DNA of 64,000 nucleotides. It comes from Thozetella sp. PMI_491. Its lineage: Eukaryota > Ascomycota > Sordariomycetes > Chaetosphaeriales > Chaetosphaeriaceae. The notes under the pieces were generated by a model, which worked only from the letters and a program-made list of their open reading frames with translations, did no database searches and was not told where the DNA came from. This document shows, piece by piece, positions 12,787 through 23,328 of this stretch. A program made the translations under genes and the position numbers. Location: assembly GCA_021432635.1 (NCBI GenBank), contig MU270035.1, positions 1-64,000 on the forward strand, written 5' to 3'. Position 1 is the first letter of the stretch; the number at the start of each line of letters is the position of its first letter.

Positions 12787-14412
12787 CTTGGCAATGTAGT
12801 ACGAAGGAGAGGAGAAGCCGGCTGGATGAAGCAAGATTTCCTTCGAGAGATGCCAGGGAAAGAGGTTCTATTCTTTTCGTTCTGAGTCATCAGGCTACAG
12901 GTGCTTGATATATCATTACGGCAACCAAGAGAGACGCCCCCTTGGTGGGTTTGGCATCTTGTCACATATCACGATACGTCATTGCCAAACGTGGCGTATC
13001 GGAACGCCAATTGCACAGAATCTGACACCACGTGATGTCTCAAGCACAGATAGCGCAATAACTCGAGAACAAGAATAGAAAAATAGAAACTCCTTCGATT
13101 CTCTGGGAGCTTTAGGTGCAACTTTCCAGGGGCGTACCGGAGTCGAGTCTTCGGAGAGGTCGATGCGACGGCACTGAGACAGAAAGTGGGGGAGTGGGAA
13201 GCTGAGCAGAGGCTGTGGAAAGGGTTTGGATACGGGCCCATTGTTGCATTACTAACTACGGCAGCCAGGTCTCTGGATCGCATATTTACAAGTGCTAAAG
13301 GTTCATTCGGTCACTCTCGGTCCCATAGGGCAGCTCATACGGCCGAGCGTGCTGCTGGCTTATACGTGTGATATTTGAGCCGCTGGACTTCCAGAGGGCC
13401 TAGGCTTGGCGGCCACTGCAAACCAGAGCACAGGACTGTCCGGCAAGAGCGATACAGTGCCATTGGCACTGTAAACTGTAATCCCTGTACAATTGGCGTC
13501 TCTGCGTCCTGTTTCTAGGTGCTGGTCGCTATGAGTCCCGGATGCCAGTCATACTTCTGAAAGCTGTGCCGCACGATGTGGTGTTCGCTAAATGTACTGC
13601 TTATGTACTGGAGAGTGGATTCCGGGAAGTACATGAGCCCCGCTAGAAATGTACTTAGCGGAGGTGTGTTGTAGTTCCGGAAAGGCTTTGGACTTCCATT
13701 ACCGGAACCCAAAACACCGGCGCAGGCACTTTTAGGTATATGTCTTGTCCAAGTTAATTCTGCTTCCCACCTGCCATCAAAGTTCGCCATGCAACTCTAC
13801 TTTCTCGCCAGGACTAAAAATGCCCGTTTATTGTGTGGTGAGTCCGCCAACAGTGAGAACTGGGGCTACTGCAGGGGTACTCCGTGCGGGGTCACGACTG
13901 TTGAGGGCCCAGGCAGCAAAACCACGCCATTCACTACAGCGTTAGTCCCACAGCATTCATGCGTCGAGAGTGCGCACAATTTGGTGAATTGCAGGCAGAA
14001 GTGATCTAGCCCATTATCTATAATACATGGACAATGTGGCTTAGGCGGCAGGCCTTGTAAACACCGTCGGATCCGGAGCCCAGTCCGAGGCCCTGTCGCG
14101 GCACCGGCTACAGTTGCTAGCTACATAAGCATGTTGGCAGTTCACTGCTTCGCTAAGCAGACCGCTCAGCACCCCCAGCCACTAGCATACAGAAGCTGAA
14201 AGACGATACCCGATACGGACTTTGAGGCTTATGAACCCCGGACTTGTTGACCAGCTCGTACCCATAGGGTTTCACCGTCCCTTGGGCAGCATTTGACCGC
14301 AGATTGGCAGGGCCACTGAAGCTTTGCTCTCTTCCTCTAGACTTCAAGCCTGCACTCTCTGCTCGCTACACCATCGATAGCCGTCTTACGCACACCCACA
14401 TCTCGTCCCATC
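12787..14412. other. Divergent intergenic region between ankyrin and rvt genes
   Basis: About 1.6 kb separating the divergently transcribed Clr5-ankyrin gene and the reverse-transcriptase gene, so it should hold both promoters. Several short upstream ATGs precede the rvt start (for example 13789 and 14304). No conserved protein is recognisable and I saw no clear TATA box close to either start. Confidence 0.5.
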
Positions 14413-17124
14413 ATGAATGTCCCTACCTCGGCCCTCTCCCAAACACTCAAGTCTATATCTGTCACCAAGATCCGCGAGATCACCAAGCAGCGTGAGAAGT
14501 ATGAGCAGCGCAAGGATGCCGTGCTAGCCAAGGCCGCCCAGCACGAGCATGACCAGCCGCAGCGAATCGCCGAGCTGCTGCGCGGTATCAAAGACCTATA
14601 CCCCGAGGCGGTTTACGATACGAAGGTCGCAAACGTCCAGCACTGGGTGCAACAGTCGCGCTACGACGCCTCGGTGCCGTCCGGCCTCCTGAAGTCATGC
14701 GAAGAGCTGCTACGGGGCAAGCTTGAGGTGCAGAGCCGCCGCCTTGGGATCGCCCATCTATACTCGCGCCTGGTGACGGAGTGGATGGAGCCCGGTGTGC
14801 CCATGAACGGAGAGGCCACCCCACCTGAAGATGACGCGTTCGAGGTAGTCGACCGTCAGAAGGAGCGCCTGCGAGAATTGTGCGATCGGTTCGAGCAGGT
14901 CGTCTTCTCCCCGCTAGATACAGACAAGGTCGCTATCGAGCGGTATCTGGGCGCCCTGTTCCCGGGTGATGACAGCCAGGTGGCGCTCAAAAACCTGCGA
15001 AAGCGCATCGCGGATAAGAGCGATACGTTGGTGGACATACAGGGGCCCTTCACCAAGGAGACGCTGCGGTGGTCTATCAAGGCGCTCCTCGCCGAAGATC
15101 TGCTAAGCGACGCCAAGCAGGCTATCCTGCGTGACTTCCTCGAGAACGATCTCGGGCTCGGTGAGATAGCTGATGTGCTAAACATGCGCTTCGCCGACTT
15201 CGACATTTGGGAGTGGGACGCCGGTTCCGATGGTATCCCGGTGCTGCCACGCCAGCAGCTCAACGGCAAGTACCGCATCTGGATGGACGAAGATGTCTTG
15301 CAGGCTATCTACGTTGAATATATCGGTGTCCGCTGCTGTAACCTCTTGCATACCGAGCTCGAGCTGTTCGTCCGTCGCGAGAGCAAGTCAGGGTGGAAGT
15401 GGGACAATGCTCTCGAGATGACCTCTCGGGACACGCTGCGCCGCCAATACTACCTTAGCAATCCTTACAGCGACACCGGTAGCATCGACGACGAGCGTCG
15501 GAATGCGTACCTCGACGACTTCTTCATGTCCCAGCTGCCGGCGACACCGAACTCGCTTGGAAACAACGCCTATCTCAACGACGGGGCCGGTGGTGATAGC
15601 GAAGAGCGCCAGGGCTGGTCCAACATCAAGCAGCGCATGCTGCGCACGCTGGCGACAGAGGTCATCATGCACCGGTCGCTGTATGGCGAGGCCGCTGTCG
15701 TACAGTCGGATCTACAATGGTACGCCACCGGCCTGTCCCACACGACCATTTTCGCTGTGATGCGCTTCCTCGGATTCCCCGAGAAGCTTGTAGACTTTTA
15801 CCGCAAGGTCCTCCAGGCTCCGCTCAATATGTCTGAAGCGGATGGCACCTCGACTGGGCCCCGGACCCGGCTGCGCGGCGTGCCCATGGCCCACGCTACC
15901 GAGAAGTTTATTGGAGAGATGGTCTTGTTCATCTTGGACCTCGTCGTCAACCGAGAGACTGGCATGTTGATCTACCGCTTGCACGACGACCTCTTCCTGG
16001 TCGGCAAGCCGGAACGCTGCGCGCGTGCGTGGAAGGTCATGAACGAATGTGCCAAGGTTTTGGGACTCGAGTTTAACTTACAAAAGACGGGATCCGTCTA
16101 TCTCGTGGATGACAACAACCAGAAGAGCGCAGTCATCGCTAAGGCGCTGCCGGAAGGCGTCGTGCAAATCGGCCACCTCAAGCTCGATGGCGGCAGCGGC
16201 AAGTGGGTCATCAACCAGGAGCAGGTCGGCGAGCATCTCACCCAGCTAAAGAAGCAGCTCGGTGCCAGCCGGAGCATTTTGGCGTGGGTCCAGACTTGGA
16301 ACAGCTGTATCGGCCGCTTCTTCAGTCACACTTTCGGCGAGCCAGCGTATTGCTTCGGGCTCGAGCACCTAGGCAGCATCCTCGAGACGTACCGGCAGAT
16401 GAACCGGTTCCTCTTTGGGAACGGACAGAGCCAGGGTGGCGGGAGCGCGGTCAACTATCTCAAGGCGAAGATTTGCGAGCGTTTCGGAGTGGGCGAGCTC
16501 CCCGACGCCTTTATCCTGTTGCCCGAGGAGCTCGGTGGCCTGGGGCTCCGCAACCCTTTCATACCGGCACTAGTGATTCAAAAGTATCTTCAGGACAATA
16601 GCTGCCGAACCCCGGAAACCATGATGAAAGATACCTTCGAGCTAGAAATGCAGGGGTACGAGAAAGCGCGCAAACGCTTTCTCGAGCTCGGAAACGTCGA
16701 CGAGCGACTTCGGCAGCTCAAGTACCGGATTTCCGACGTGGAAGAGTTCCAAAAGGCCAAGAAGACCATCCTGACGTCGTTCAGTGAGGCGGAGAGGGAG
16801 AACTTCTTCTCGTTCGAGGAATACTCGCGCTTTCGGGAGGACACGAGCGGTCCACTCGCACGTGTATATGCAACCTTCGTCAGCGCCCCAGGCAGGAATG
16901 AGCCAGTGCTAGACAACGACGTCACAGAAGCGCTGCGGGAAGCCGGCATCTCCACCTCCGACGGGTCCCCGAAGGCAATCGAGACGAAGTGGGCGCTTCA
17001 AATGTTTGGAGACGAGTTACGCGACACGGTAGGGGGCCTGAGTCTTGTCGAGAACAAGCTGCTCCCGCTTGGAGTCCTCGCCATGATGCGGCAGAAGGCT
17101 GTCCGGTGGAACATGGTCCTGTAG
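14413..17124 (+). CDS. rvt: Domesticated reverse transcriptase-related cellular gene (RVT)
   Basis: An intronless 903-residue frame. Residues 1-110 are charged and heptad-like, consistent with an N-terminal coiled coil. The centre is a reverse-transcriptase fold: motif A QSDLQWYATG with Asp433, motif B RLRGVPMAHATE (Gly489-Val490-Pro491), and motif C YRLHDDLFLVG with Asp525-Asp526, followed by FNLQKTGSVYL as the motif D/E region. All three catalytic aspartates are present. About 300 residues follow, including a charged helical tail. The layout and length match the rvt family of single-copy cellular reverse-transcriptase genes known from fungi, bdelloid rotifers and some bacteria. No LTR, integrase, RNase H, endonuclease or target duplication is visible. 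In Neurospora the homologue is induced by translation-inhibiting antibiotics; its biological role is unknown. The strong GC-rich third-position bias and intact frame imply purifying selection. Confidence 0.9.
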   Translation: MNVPTSALSQTLKSISVTKIREITKQREKYEQRKDAVLAKAAQHEHDQPQRIAELLRGIKDLYPEAVYDTKVANVQHWVQQSRYDASVPSGLLKSCEELLRGKLEVQSRRLGIAHLYSRLVTEWMEPGVPMNGEATPPEDDAFEVVDRQKERLRELCDRFEQVVFSPLDTDKVAIERYLGALFPGDDSQVALKNLRKRIADKSDTLVDIQGPFTKETLRWSIKALLAEDLLSDAKQAILRDFLENDLGLGEIADVLNMRFADFDIWEWDAGSDGIPVLPRQQLNGKYRIWMDEDVLQAIYVEYIGVRCCNLLHTELELFVRRESKSGWKWDNALEMTSRDTLRRQYYLSNPYSDTGSIDDERRNAYLDDFFMSQLPATPNSLGNNAYLNDGAGGDSEERQGWSNIKQRMLRTLATEVIMHRSLYGEAAVVQSDLQWYATGLSHTTIFAVMRFLGFPEKLVDFYRKVLQAPLNMSEADGTSTGPRTRLRGVPMAHATEKFIGEMVLFILDLVVNRETGMLIYRLHDDLFLVGKPERCARAWKVMNECAKVLGLEFNLQKTGSVYLVDDNNQKSAVIAKALPEGVVQIGHLKLDGGSGKWVINQEQVGEHLTQLKKQLGASRSILAWVQTWNSCIGRFFSHTFGEPAYCFGLEHLGSILETYRQMNRFLFGNGQSQGGGSAVNYLKAKICERFGVGELPDAFILLPEELGGLGLRNPFIPALVIQKYLQDNSCRTPETMMKDTFELEMQGYEKARKRFLELGNVDERLRQLKYRISDVEEFQKAKKTILTSFSEAERENFFSFEEYSRFREDTSGPLARVYATFVSAPGRNEPVLDNDVTEALREAGISTSDGSPKAIETKWALQMFGDELRDTVGGLSLVENKLLPLGVLAMMRQKAVRWNMVL

Positions 17125-17253
17125 TTACGACATCCATCCGCAACAAGTTGGCCGGGTGTGATGGACACATGTGCACCAGGATGAATCCTGAAACTAATTT
17201 TTTTAAGAAAACAAAATACTGTCGCGAGTATACGGAAACTAAGATACTTTCTT

Positions 17254-18405
17254 TTATTTCGATTCCCAGCCCTTGAGAAATTGCAGCATATTCTCCCCTA
17301 GTCTCTCTACCACGTAGCCCCCTTCGAGCAGAATCAGAGAGGGAATGTCTTGCAACCCCTCGGCCTGCCGCACCTTCCTGGCGATGGTTTCGTAGTCGGG
17401 TGAGTGCAGATCAAAGCGGCCGATCGGGTCCAAGAAGAAGGTGTCGAAGCCGAGGCTGACAAGCACATGACTTGGCTTAAACTCTTGCATCTTCTGGATA
17501 GCAATCTCCAGTTTCTCGAGATACTGGTCGATGGAGGACTCGACAGCCAGCGGCAGGTTGACGTTGTACCCGTGGCCGCGTCCCTCTCCAACTTCGTCCT
17601 CGAACCCGCTGTAGTACGGATACTCATCTTCGCCGTGGATACTGACGTAGAGGACAGATGGATCATCGTAGAAGTAGGATTGTGTGCCGTTCCCGTGGTG
17701 GAAATCAATGTCCAAGATGGCGATTTTCAGGTCGACGCCTGCAGCAGCCAAGCCTTGTGAGTGGTGGCGGAGAGACTCGACGGCCACGACGGCGTTGTTA
17801 ATGTAACAGTAGCCCCCGGCTAGCTTGGTCGTGCAGTGATGGCCAGGCGGGCGGCAGAGGGCCAATACATTTCGATGCGGTGCCGCGGTAGATGGGTCCG
17901 GGGAGGCGATCACGCGTCCGCCAACGGCGGCCAGGTTTGCACTCGCTCGCGCGGAGATCCACGTATCCTTGGCGATGCCGGCGCTCATGTCAAAAGCATA
18001 GTACCCCGCGCGGGCGAAGCGGTCCTTGGGCGGGGGGCGGTCTCCCCCTGGCTTGCACATGCCAGGGACGTAGAAGCACTCTGGGAAGACACACTCATCC
18101 TCTCCAATCAGGCCATTAGTGACCCAGTCCTCATGGGTGGTACGGATATGCTCGAGATAGCCCAGATCGTGGGTACCAGATAGCAGCTTGGCGAGAACCG
18201 AAGGGTCGAGGTACAGATCGTCAGTTCCGCTGCCCTGGGCTCCTCCGGTCGCGTCTAACGTTCTGATGGAATGACTCCCATCATTTTGCAGCGCCTTAAA
18301 AATCTCTTCAATTCTCTCCGGACATTCGAGGGCTTTTTTGAACTGCGATCCCAGGAGTTCTACCGTTTGATGGAGGCGCGTGGCCTCGTCGTGCAGAACG
18401 AGCAT
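17254..18405 (-). CDS. Class II histone deacetylase / acetylpolyamine amidohydrolase-like
   Basis: An intronless 383-residue protein of the arginase/deacetylase fold. RPPGHH (185-190) provides the active-site histidine pair. DIDFHHGNGTQ (232-242) and SLGFDTFFLDP (317-327) supply the zinc ligands, expected to be Asp234, His236 and Asp321. EGGY (361-364) gives the transition-state tyrosine. The length and the GRFDLHSPDYETIARKV-type segment fit acetylpolyamine amidohydrolase-like class II enzymes better than Rpd3/Hda1 histone deacetylases, so the substrate may be an acetylated polyamine or another small acetyl-amine. It is convergent with rvt, with 129 bp between the two stops. There is no targeting peptide, so it is probably cytosolic or nuclear. 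Confidence 0.87.
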   Translation of the reverse strand: MLVLHDEATRLHQTVELLGSQFKKALECPERIEEIFKALQNDGSHSIRTLDATGGAQGSGTDDLYLDPSVLAKLLSGTHDLGYLEHIRTTHEDWVTNGLIGEDECVFPECFYVPGMCKPGGDRPPPKDRFARAGYYAFDMSAGIAKDTWISARASANLAAVGGRVIASPDPSTAAPHRNVLALCRPPGHHCTTKLAGGYCYINNAVVAVESLRHHSQGLAAAGVDLKIAILDIDFHHGNGTQSYFYDDPSVLYVSIHGEDEYPYYSGFEDEVGEGRGHGYNVNLPLAVESSIDQYLEKLEIAIQKMQEFKPSHVLVSLGFDTFFLDPIGRFDLHSPDYETIARKVRQAEGLQDIPSLILLEGGYVVERLGENMLQFLKGWESK

Positions 18406-19169
18406 CCCCGAGCTGGTCTCTGGCCGCCCAGGTACAGGTGGTCACCGGCAGGCACTACGGTATGTCAAGTAGGTCAACCTGGATCAGCTAGGTCACTCTG
18501 GCTCTAGGCAGAAGGGCTATTCCAGAGCGACTTGCAGCCTGTCAAGAGTTGAGCCGGCACCTCTCAGCTGTAACAACCTGGCCTCGCGCTAACGCAGGTT
18601 AGCATTACACTACAGTTCTATATATGAGTTTTCTGTTGACACTCACACTTGCGCAAGCTAGGGATGTTATTTGCCCACGCCTCGAGGCGCCAGAGCGAAG
18701 TCCGTGGCCAACCGTTGAGGGTTTATCGGACTGTTCAAATGCGTCGCCGCCGGGTGCGCGGCAAGATTACAAGGAAAAACTAAAACGTCTTAATTTACCA
18801 ATGGATGACCAGAGTGGGATGTCGGAAGAGCGCCGCTATCAGATCTCCTTCCCTGTTTTGGTTTTAGCTATCACGATTGTGTTGGAAGTGATCGAAGAGG
18901 AGGGAACCTCTGACCCACTTCGCACACCAGGCATCCAGAAAATTCACTTAGCCGGAAAATCGACTTGGAAAGTGCATATGCGAGGTAATTTATGCAGGCT
19001 AATGCGACTATTGGTGACGACGGACCCTTATTCCCTCGTGGTCTGATACTTTCGTAGCAACAACCACAGTGTAACTGCTTTTCTCTTCCCAAAGATGGCC
19101 ATAAAGTCATAATCAAAGACTTGTTCGCTTATCGCACCCCGCCATGTAGCTTAATTTCACCACTCTCAA
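18406..19169. other. Intergenic, nothing recognised
   Basis: About 0.76 kb upstream of the deacetylase and downstream of the small secreted protein gene. One short plus-strand frame (18624-19046) begins with a hydrophobic stretch but lacks any recognisable motif or coding bias. Confidence 0.5.
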
Positions 19170-19667
19170 CTAAAACGGGACAAGCTTGATGGCCTTCAAC
19201 CCGGTGGCGTGGGAGTAGCAGCCCCCGGTACCGAGAATGGTGCCAGGATCGCTGCAGTCTGCCTTCTCAAAGACAATGACTGTAGCACCATGTAAGCCTA
19301 TGCGGCGCATACTCGGCCCAGTCTCCCTACAATCACTCACATTGGTATTTCAGGTTCTTGTACGAAACGTTGATGCCCTGCACGTTCAGTGTGCTAGCGA
19401 ATGGGAGGCAGCTGGGTCCCCCGCCAGTAACTTGGAAATTGCCGTAGTTAGGGGCCGCACAGTTGAAGCCACCGAATAGCTGATATCTATTTCGTGTCAG
19501 TGTCGGCATCTTGATAGGTGTCTAATGGTCAAGTTCATTCATGACTCTTGCCAGGCTTATGAAGTTGTGAGGGTCACGCACTGAGCATTGACGACATCCC
19601 GGCTCTCTGGTATGGTAGCCCCGAGGGCCACAGAAGAAAGAGCGGCAAAGACAACAGAAGATTTCAT
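19170..19667 (-). CDS. Small secreted four-cysteine protein
   Basis: Three exons (19667-19582, 19486-19341, 19279-19170; introns 95 and 61 nt) join in frame to 113 residues, none long enough to stand out alone. The N-terminus MKSSVVFAALSSVALGA is a classic signal peptide. The mature part has four cysteines arranged in two similar blocks: LFGGFNCAAPNYG...PSCLPF and IVFEKADCSDPG...GGCYSHA. This two-block pattern resembles fungal small secreted proteins with a beta/gamma-crystallin-like fold; that assignment is inference. Donors GTGCGT and GTGAGT and both acceptors are good, and phases agree. It probably acts outside the cell, in the wall or in interaction with other organisms; the exact function is unknown. 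Confidence 0.75.
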
Positions 19668-21067
19668 GTTCGGTTTGAGAGCGAGCTTAGAAGGATACTA
19701 TTTTCGAGTGACTGAAGAGGTGACTGAAGAGGTGGATGGAAACCTAGCGTGAATGGCTTAGAGTCGGGAGAAGCTGTGGGATCGAATGCTAGGAGGTGGG
19801 CTAGAAGCCGGCTTTTATATCTTCGGCCCCTGCAACTATGAACATCAAGAATTTATAGGCATGCATGTTGAGTTTTGGTTACGTAAAAGACTCATAGCCA
19901 CCACATCTTCCTCCAAATCCATGGTACACGTCTAGTAGTCTTGCATCCGGCCACCGCTACGCCGTCGGAGGAGGCGATAAGCCGATCGTGCTGCGCATGT
20001 GCGATACTACGCCGTATGATACATCCAGAAAATGTCTAGCTGCGAGGTCGGCACAAGGCTATGCTAGCCGTCCTTAGTGAACGTGCCCCGACTGTGGCGT
20101 GGGGCTGGGAATGCTCCAAGACAAGCTGCTGAGTCTCGAGAAGGTAATTCGAGTAGAGTTCTGAAGGATGCCCGGCGTACACGCTAGAGCTTTAAATAGA
20201 CACACGTGTGACATAGCTGCGGAGGTTACACTTGGTGGCGTCTACGCCAAGCTAACACCGCCTAGACAAAATTACCGGCTGGATATCGCTCGGCGGGGAC
20301 ATGGCTCTTGGCACCTTTGCAGCGGAAGCTTTCTCTACCGTTATTTGAGCTTCTAAATGGATATATACGGACGTGGGTTGCCCCGGGCTGCAATTACTCC
20401 ATTAGCAGCAACAGGGCCACAAGCGAGCCGTCCCCGGTGTTTCGTCTTAGAAGGAATAAAAAAGCTCGCGGGCAAATGACGGGTAGTAGCTAAGAATAAT
20501 TTGTGTATCCCCATCCAAGACCAAACTCAGCAGTCCCAGCGAGTAAAAAGAAGTGCCGGAGGTGCATTGGCGAGCAGCCGTCGTTCGTTGGCCACAGCCG
20601 ACAGCCGCACTCGGCATGATCCGTCGCTGGCGCTGCTCAGCTGTGCTATAATCAATAGCCACACAGAGACACTTCTTTGAAAATAAACGCTAAATCGCAG
20701 CTGGAGGTGGCTTGGGCACTTTCTGACAATCGTATTGCGGCTCACAGAGGGGAGGGCTCGCCGCACGGCTAGAACCCTTCTATCTCTCCTCCTTCTCACC
20801 CAAACTCTGTTAGTGCCAAGAAATTGGTGGCTTTGTATTTCTGTTATCTGCGCTAACGCCTTGCTACGTATTATACTGATGTTTATCAAGTCTCGAAACA
20901 AGTTTAAATCCACCACTCGCCTGGACTATCTTAAAATATGTTGCTATGCTGAGGTTTAAAGCCGGGATGCTAGGGTCTACGGCTCCCGGAGTCGACAAAC
21001 AAAGGTTGATAGCTACTGGTGGCCCTCAAAGCTGGCACAAATGCGCCACCGGTACGCGGTGCGGCGA
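19668..21067. other. Intergenic, nothing recognised
   Basis: About 1.4 kb. Apart from the TATA-like element, only short unsupported frames on both strands. Downstream flank of the siderophore transporter and upstream flank of the small secreted protein gene. Confidence 0.5.
19811..19820 (-). promoter_or_regulatory. TATA-like box of the small secreted protein gene
   Basis: On the minus strand this reads ATATAAAAGC, about 145 nt upstream of the ATG at 19667, a normal distance for a TATA element in a strongly regulated secreted-protein gene. Confidence 0.5.
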
Positions 21068-23328
21068 TTATTCGACAGACTTTGGGTGCGGAGAACCGTC
21101 CTGGCTGCCTTGACTCTCTTCATCGGCCGGTGGAGCGAAGTGGGCAGCGGCCAGGGCATTTCGGTCACTAGATGATTGTATTAGCATCTCACGGGCAGTT
21201 TCCACCCACAATGAGCTTTACGAGAGAGGAGACTCACTTAGGGAGCGCTAGATTCGGCAGGAAAAAGCACATGATGATTGCCGGAATAGACGCGCCGAGG
21301 GCAGTATAAGTCATGCCTTTAATGACGTCCGAATACTTGCCAGTCAACAAGATTAGTGTTCCGTACAGTGAAGTTCAAAAGAAGATGCATGTGAGGTGCG
21401 GGAAGACTTACGGCGTAGTTTATAGCAATCCGCTCCGGGGTTCCCCAGTCCGGAAGCACATCCGTAATGGAATTGTAGAGTGCATCAACTAATTCCTGAG
21501 TGCCGCTATCACCAAGGAATTTCCATAGCGCGGGACGCATTGTGTTGGTGTAGATCGCACCAGCTACAGCAGAACCGATGCTGCTTCCTAAGAATGATGC
21601 CGAGAACACCAGTGCCAGGACCAGAGCGATGTGTGAGTGTGGCACTACTACCTGCGGTGGGACAAGCAACGTCGTCTGGATGATACCAGATCCAATTCCC
21701 TGGATGACTTGCTGAATAAACAGCTCAGCGATGCTGTTGTCCTGTCCTCGGAGACGAAGCATGACACCGTAGCCGATCAGCCGAATCACGACGCCGCACA
21801 TCGTCAGCCACTTATAACGACCCGTCACCAGCATGATGTATCCAGCTCCAATGCCGATCAGACACTGTATGACGCCGTTTGTATACCTGTTCGAAGATCA
21901 GATTATGCTATGGCCTGAGCGCGCTATGCGAAGACTTACACATAAAACGTAGCATTCCGCGGAGACATGTCGTGGCTAACGCTCGCCCATGCATACATAT
22001 ACGTGTGCGTGCAGGAGAAACCGATGGAGTCGGTAGCCACCATGAGAATGGAGAGGACGATTGTCGCGTTCTTGAAGTAGAATACGGGCACAACGGGGTT
22101 GGCAGCCACGAACTTCTCGTAAAAGATCAGAGCGATGAGCAGAACACCACCAACGACCATGACGGCGATCACCCAGGGCGTCCTCCAACCCTCCTCTAGT
22201 GAACCTGCTATTGTGATCGGAAGAAGCAGCATAGCGAAGCCGCCCACAAAGAGAACGATTCCGCCGAGGTCGATGTCGGAGCAGAATCCGGAGATAGTCG
22301 TCTTCGTTTGTGACGCTAGCAGGCCCATCTTCTTTGCTTTGTGTTGGTAGAAGACCAGGGCGGTAATGATGAAGCTTGCGCCAAAGGGCATCAGGATCGC
22401 GAACATGCCGATGCCCCATCTCCAGCCAATGCCGGCAACCACGCTGTCTACGATGAACGCTGATACCCACGGGGTGATGAGAAACGGGAAGTAAGAGACG
22501 CCCAGAGCAAAGCCCCTCCAGCGCGGCGTAGTCTGTGAAATGTGAGACACGGCTATAGTCTTACAGAACTGGAAACCTACGATATCGCTGATGATGACGT
22601 TGGTCATGACGTTCGTACCCGACTGGCCGATACTGTACAGCATGAGGCCTGCCGCATAAGTGGAGATGTTCGTAGCCGAAGCCATAAGAATATATGCGAT
22701 GAGGTACATGGAGATGCAAAAGACGAGTGTGTATCCTCTGCCGATAACCTGTACATGATCGCGGTTAGGACGCTAATCTGCGTATGTTGGGAGCATGTCG
22801 GTTACTGGAGACGCACATTGGACAACTTCGCAATCGGGGGTTTCACCACGGCAAACAGAATGGTGTTCGCCGTGCTGAGGGACCCCAGAGTGGATAGAGC
22901 ACTAAAGGACGAGGTAGAATAGTTGTTGTAAACATATATAGTCGAGTTGTCGAGCTCACTGCGGCTTGGTTAATGTCCTAACAATTATTAACATGCAGGC
23001 GGTCTCCGTGAGGAACCTACAAGAGTATCATGATCATCGCCAGGCTTGATAATTAATTTGCGATTAGCGGTCGATGCCTTTTAACCCTGAGCTGTCGGTA
23101 TACCACTCACCCAGCAATAATTAGACGCCATCCGAGCTTACCCCATACAGCTTGCGATGCCTCGATCATCGAGACGCCCGCAGCGGCCGAGGTCTCGGTG
23201 GCCTTCATCTGCACCTTCTCCTCTGCATTTGCATCCTCCGCACCGGGCACGTCTGAAGCAGACTCTCCCGTTGTGGGCATAGCCGGGGAGGCTGAAAATT
23301 GCGACTTAATCTTTTCTGCGAGCGTCAT
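21068..23328 (-). CDS. Siderophore-iron transporter (MFS, Sit1/Mir family)
   Basis: Seven exons: 23328-23111, 23044-23021, 22958-22817, 22748-21940, 21886-21412, 21335-21238, 21167-21068. They join in frame to 621 residues, the usual size for fungal siderophore:proton symporters of the plasma membrane. Diagnostic segments are VWGKLG before the first membrane span, ELDNSTIYVYNNY after it (typical of Sit/Mir proteins), VVKPPIAKLSN, GRGYTLVF, and GIGSGIIQTTL in the second half. The second exon is only 24 nt; it supplies the rest of the first membrane span (residues LAMIMIL) and has its own good acceptor and GTAGGT donor. Without it the span would be too short. Introns are 53-76 nt. It imports Fe(III)-siderophores; which siderophore cannot be told. 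Expression is normally iron-repressed through a GATA factor; I could not confirm a site. Confidence 0.9.

Noticed and set aside
13515-14004. Short frames with several cysteines upstream of rvt as a secreted peptide gene
   Set aside because: No signal peptide at either start and no supporting splice structure.
14413-17124. The RT gene as part of a retrotransposon
   Set aside because: No LTRs, gag, integrase, endonuclease, poly(A) tail or target-site duplication; the domain layout fits cellular rvt genes.
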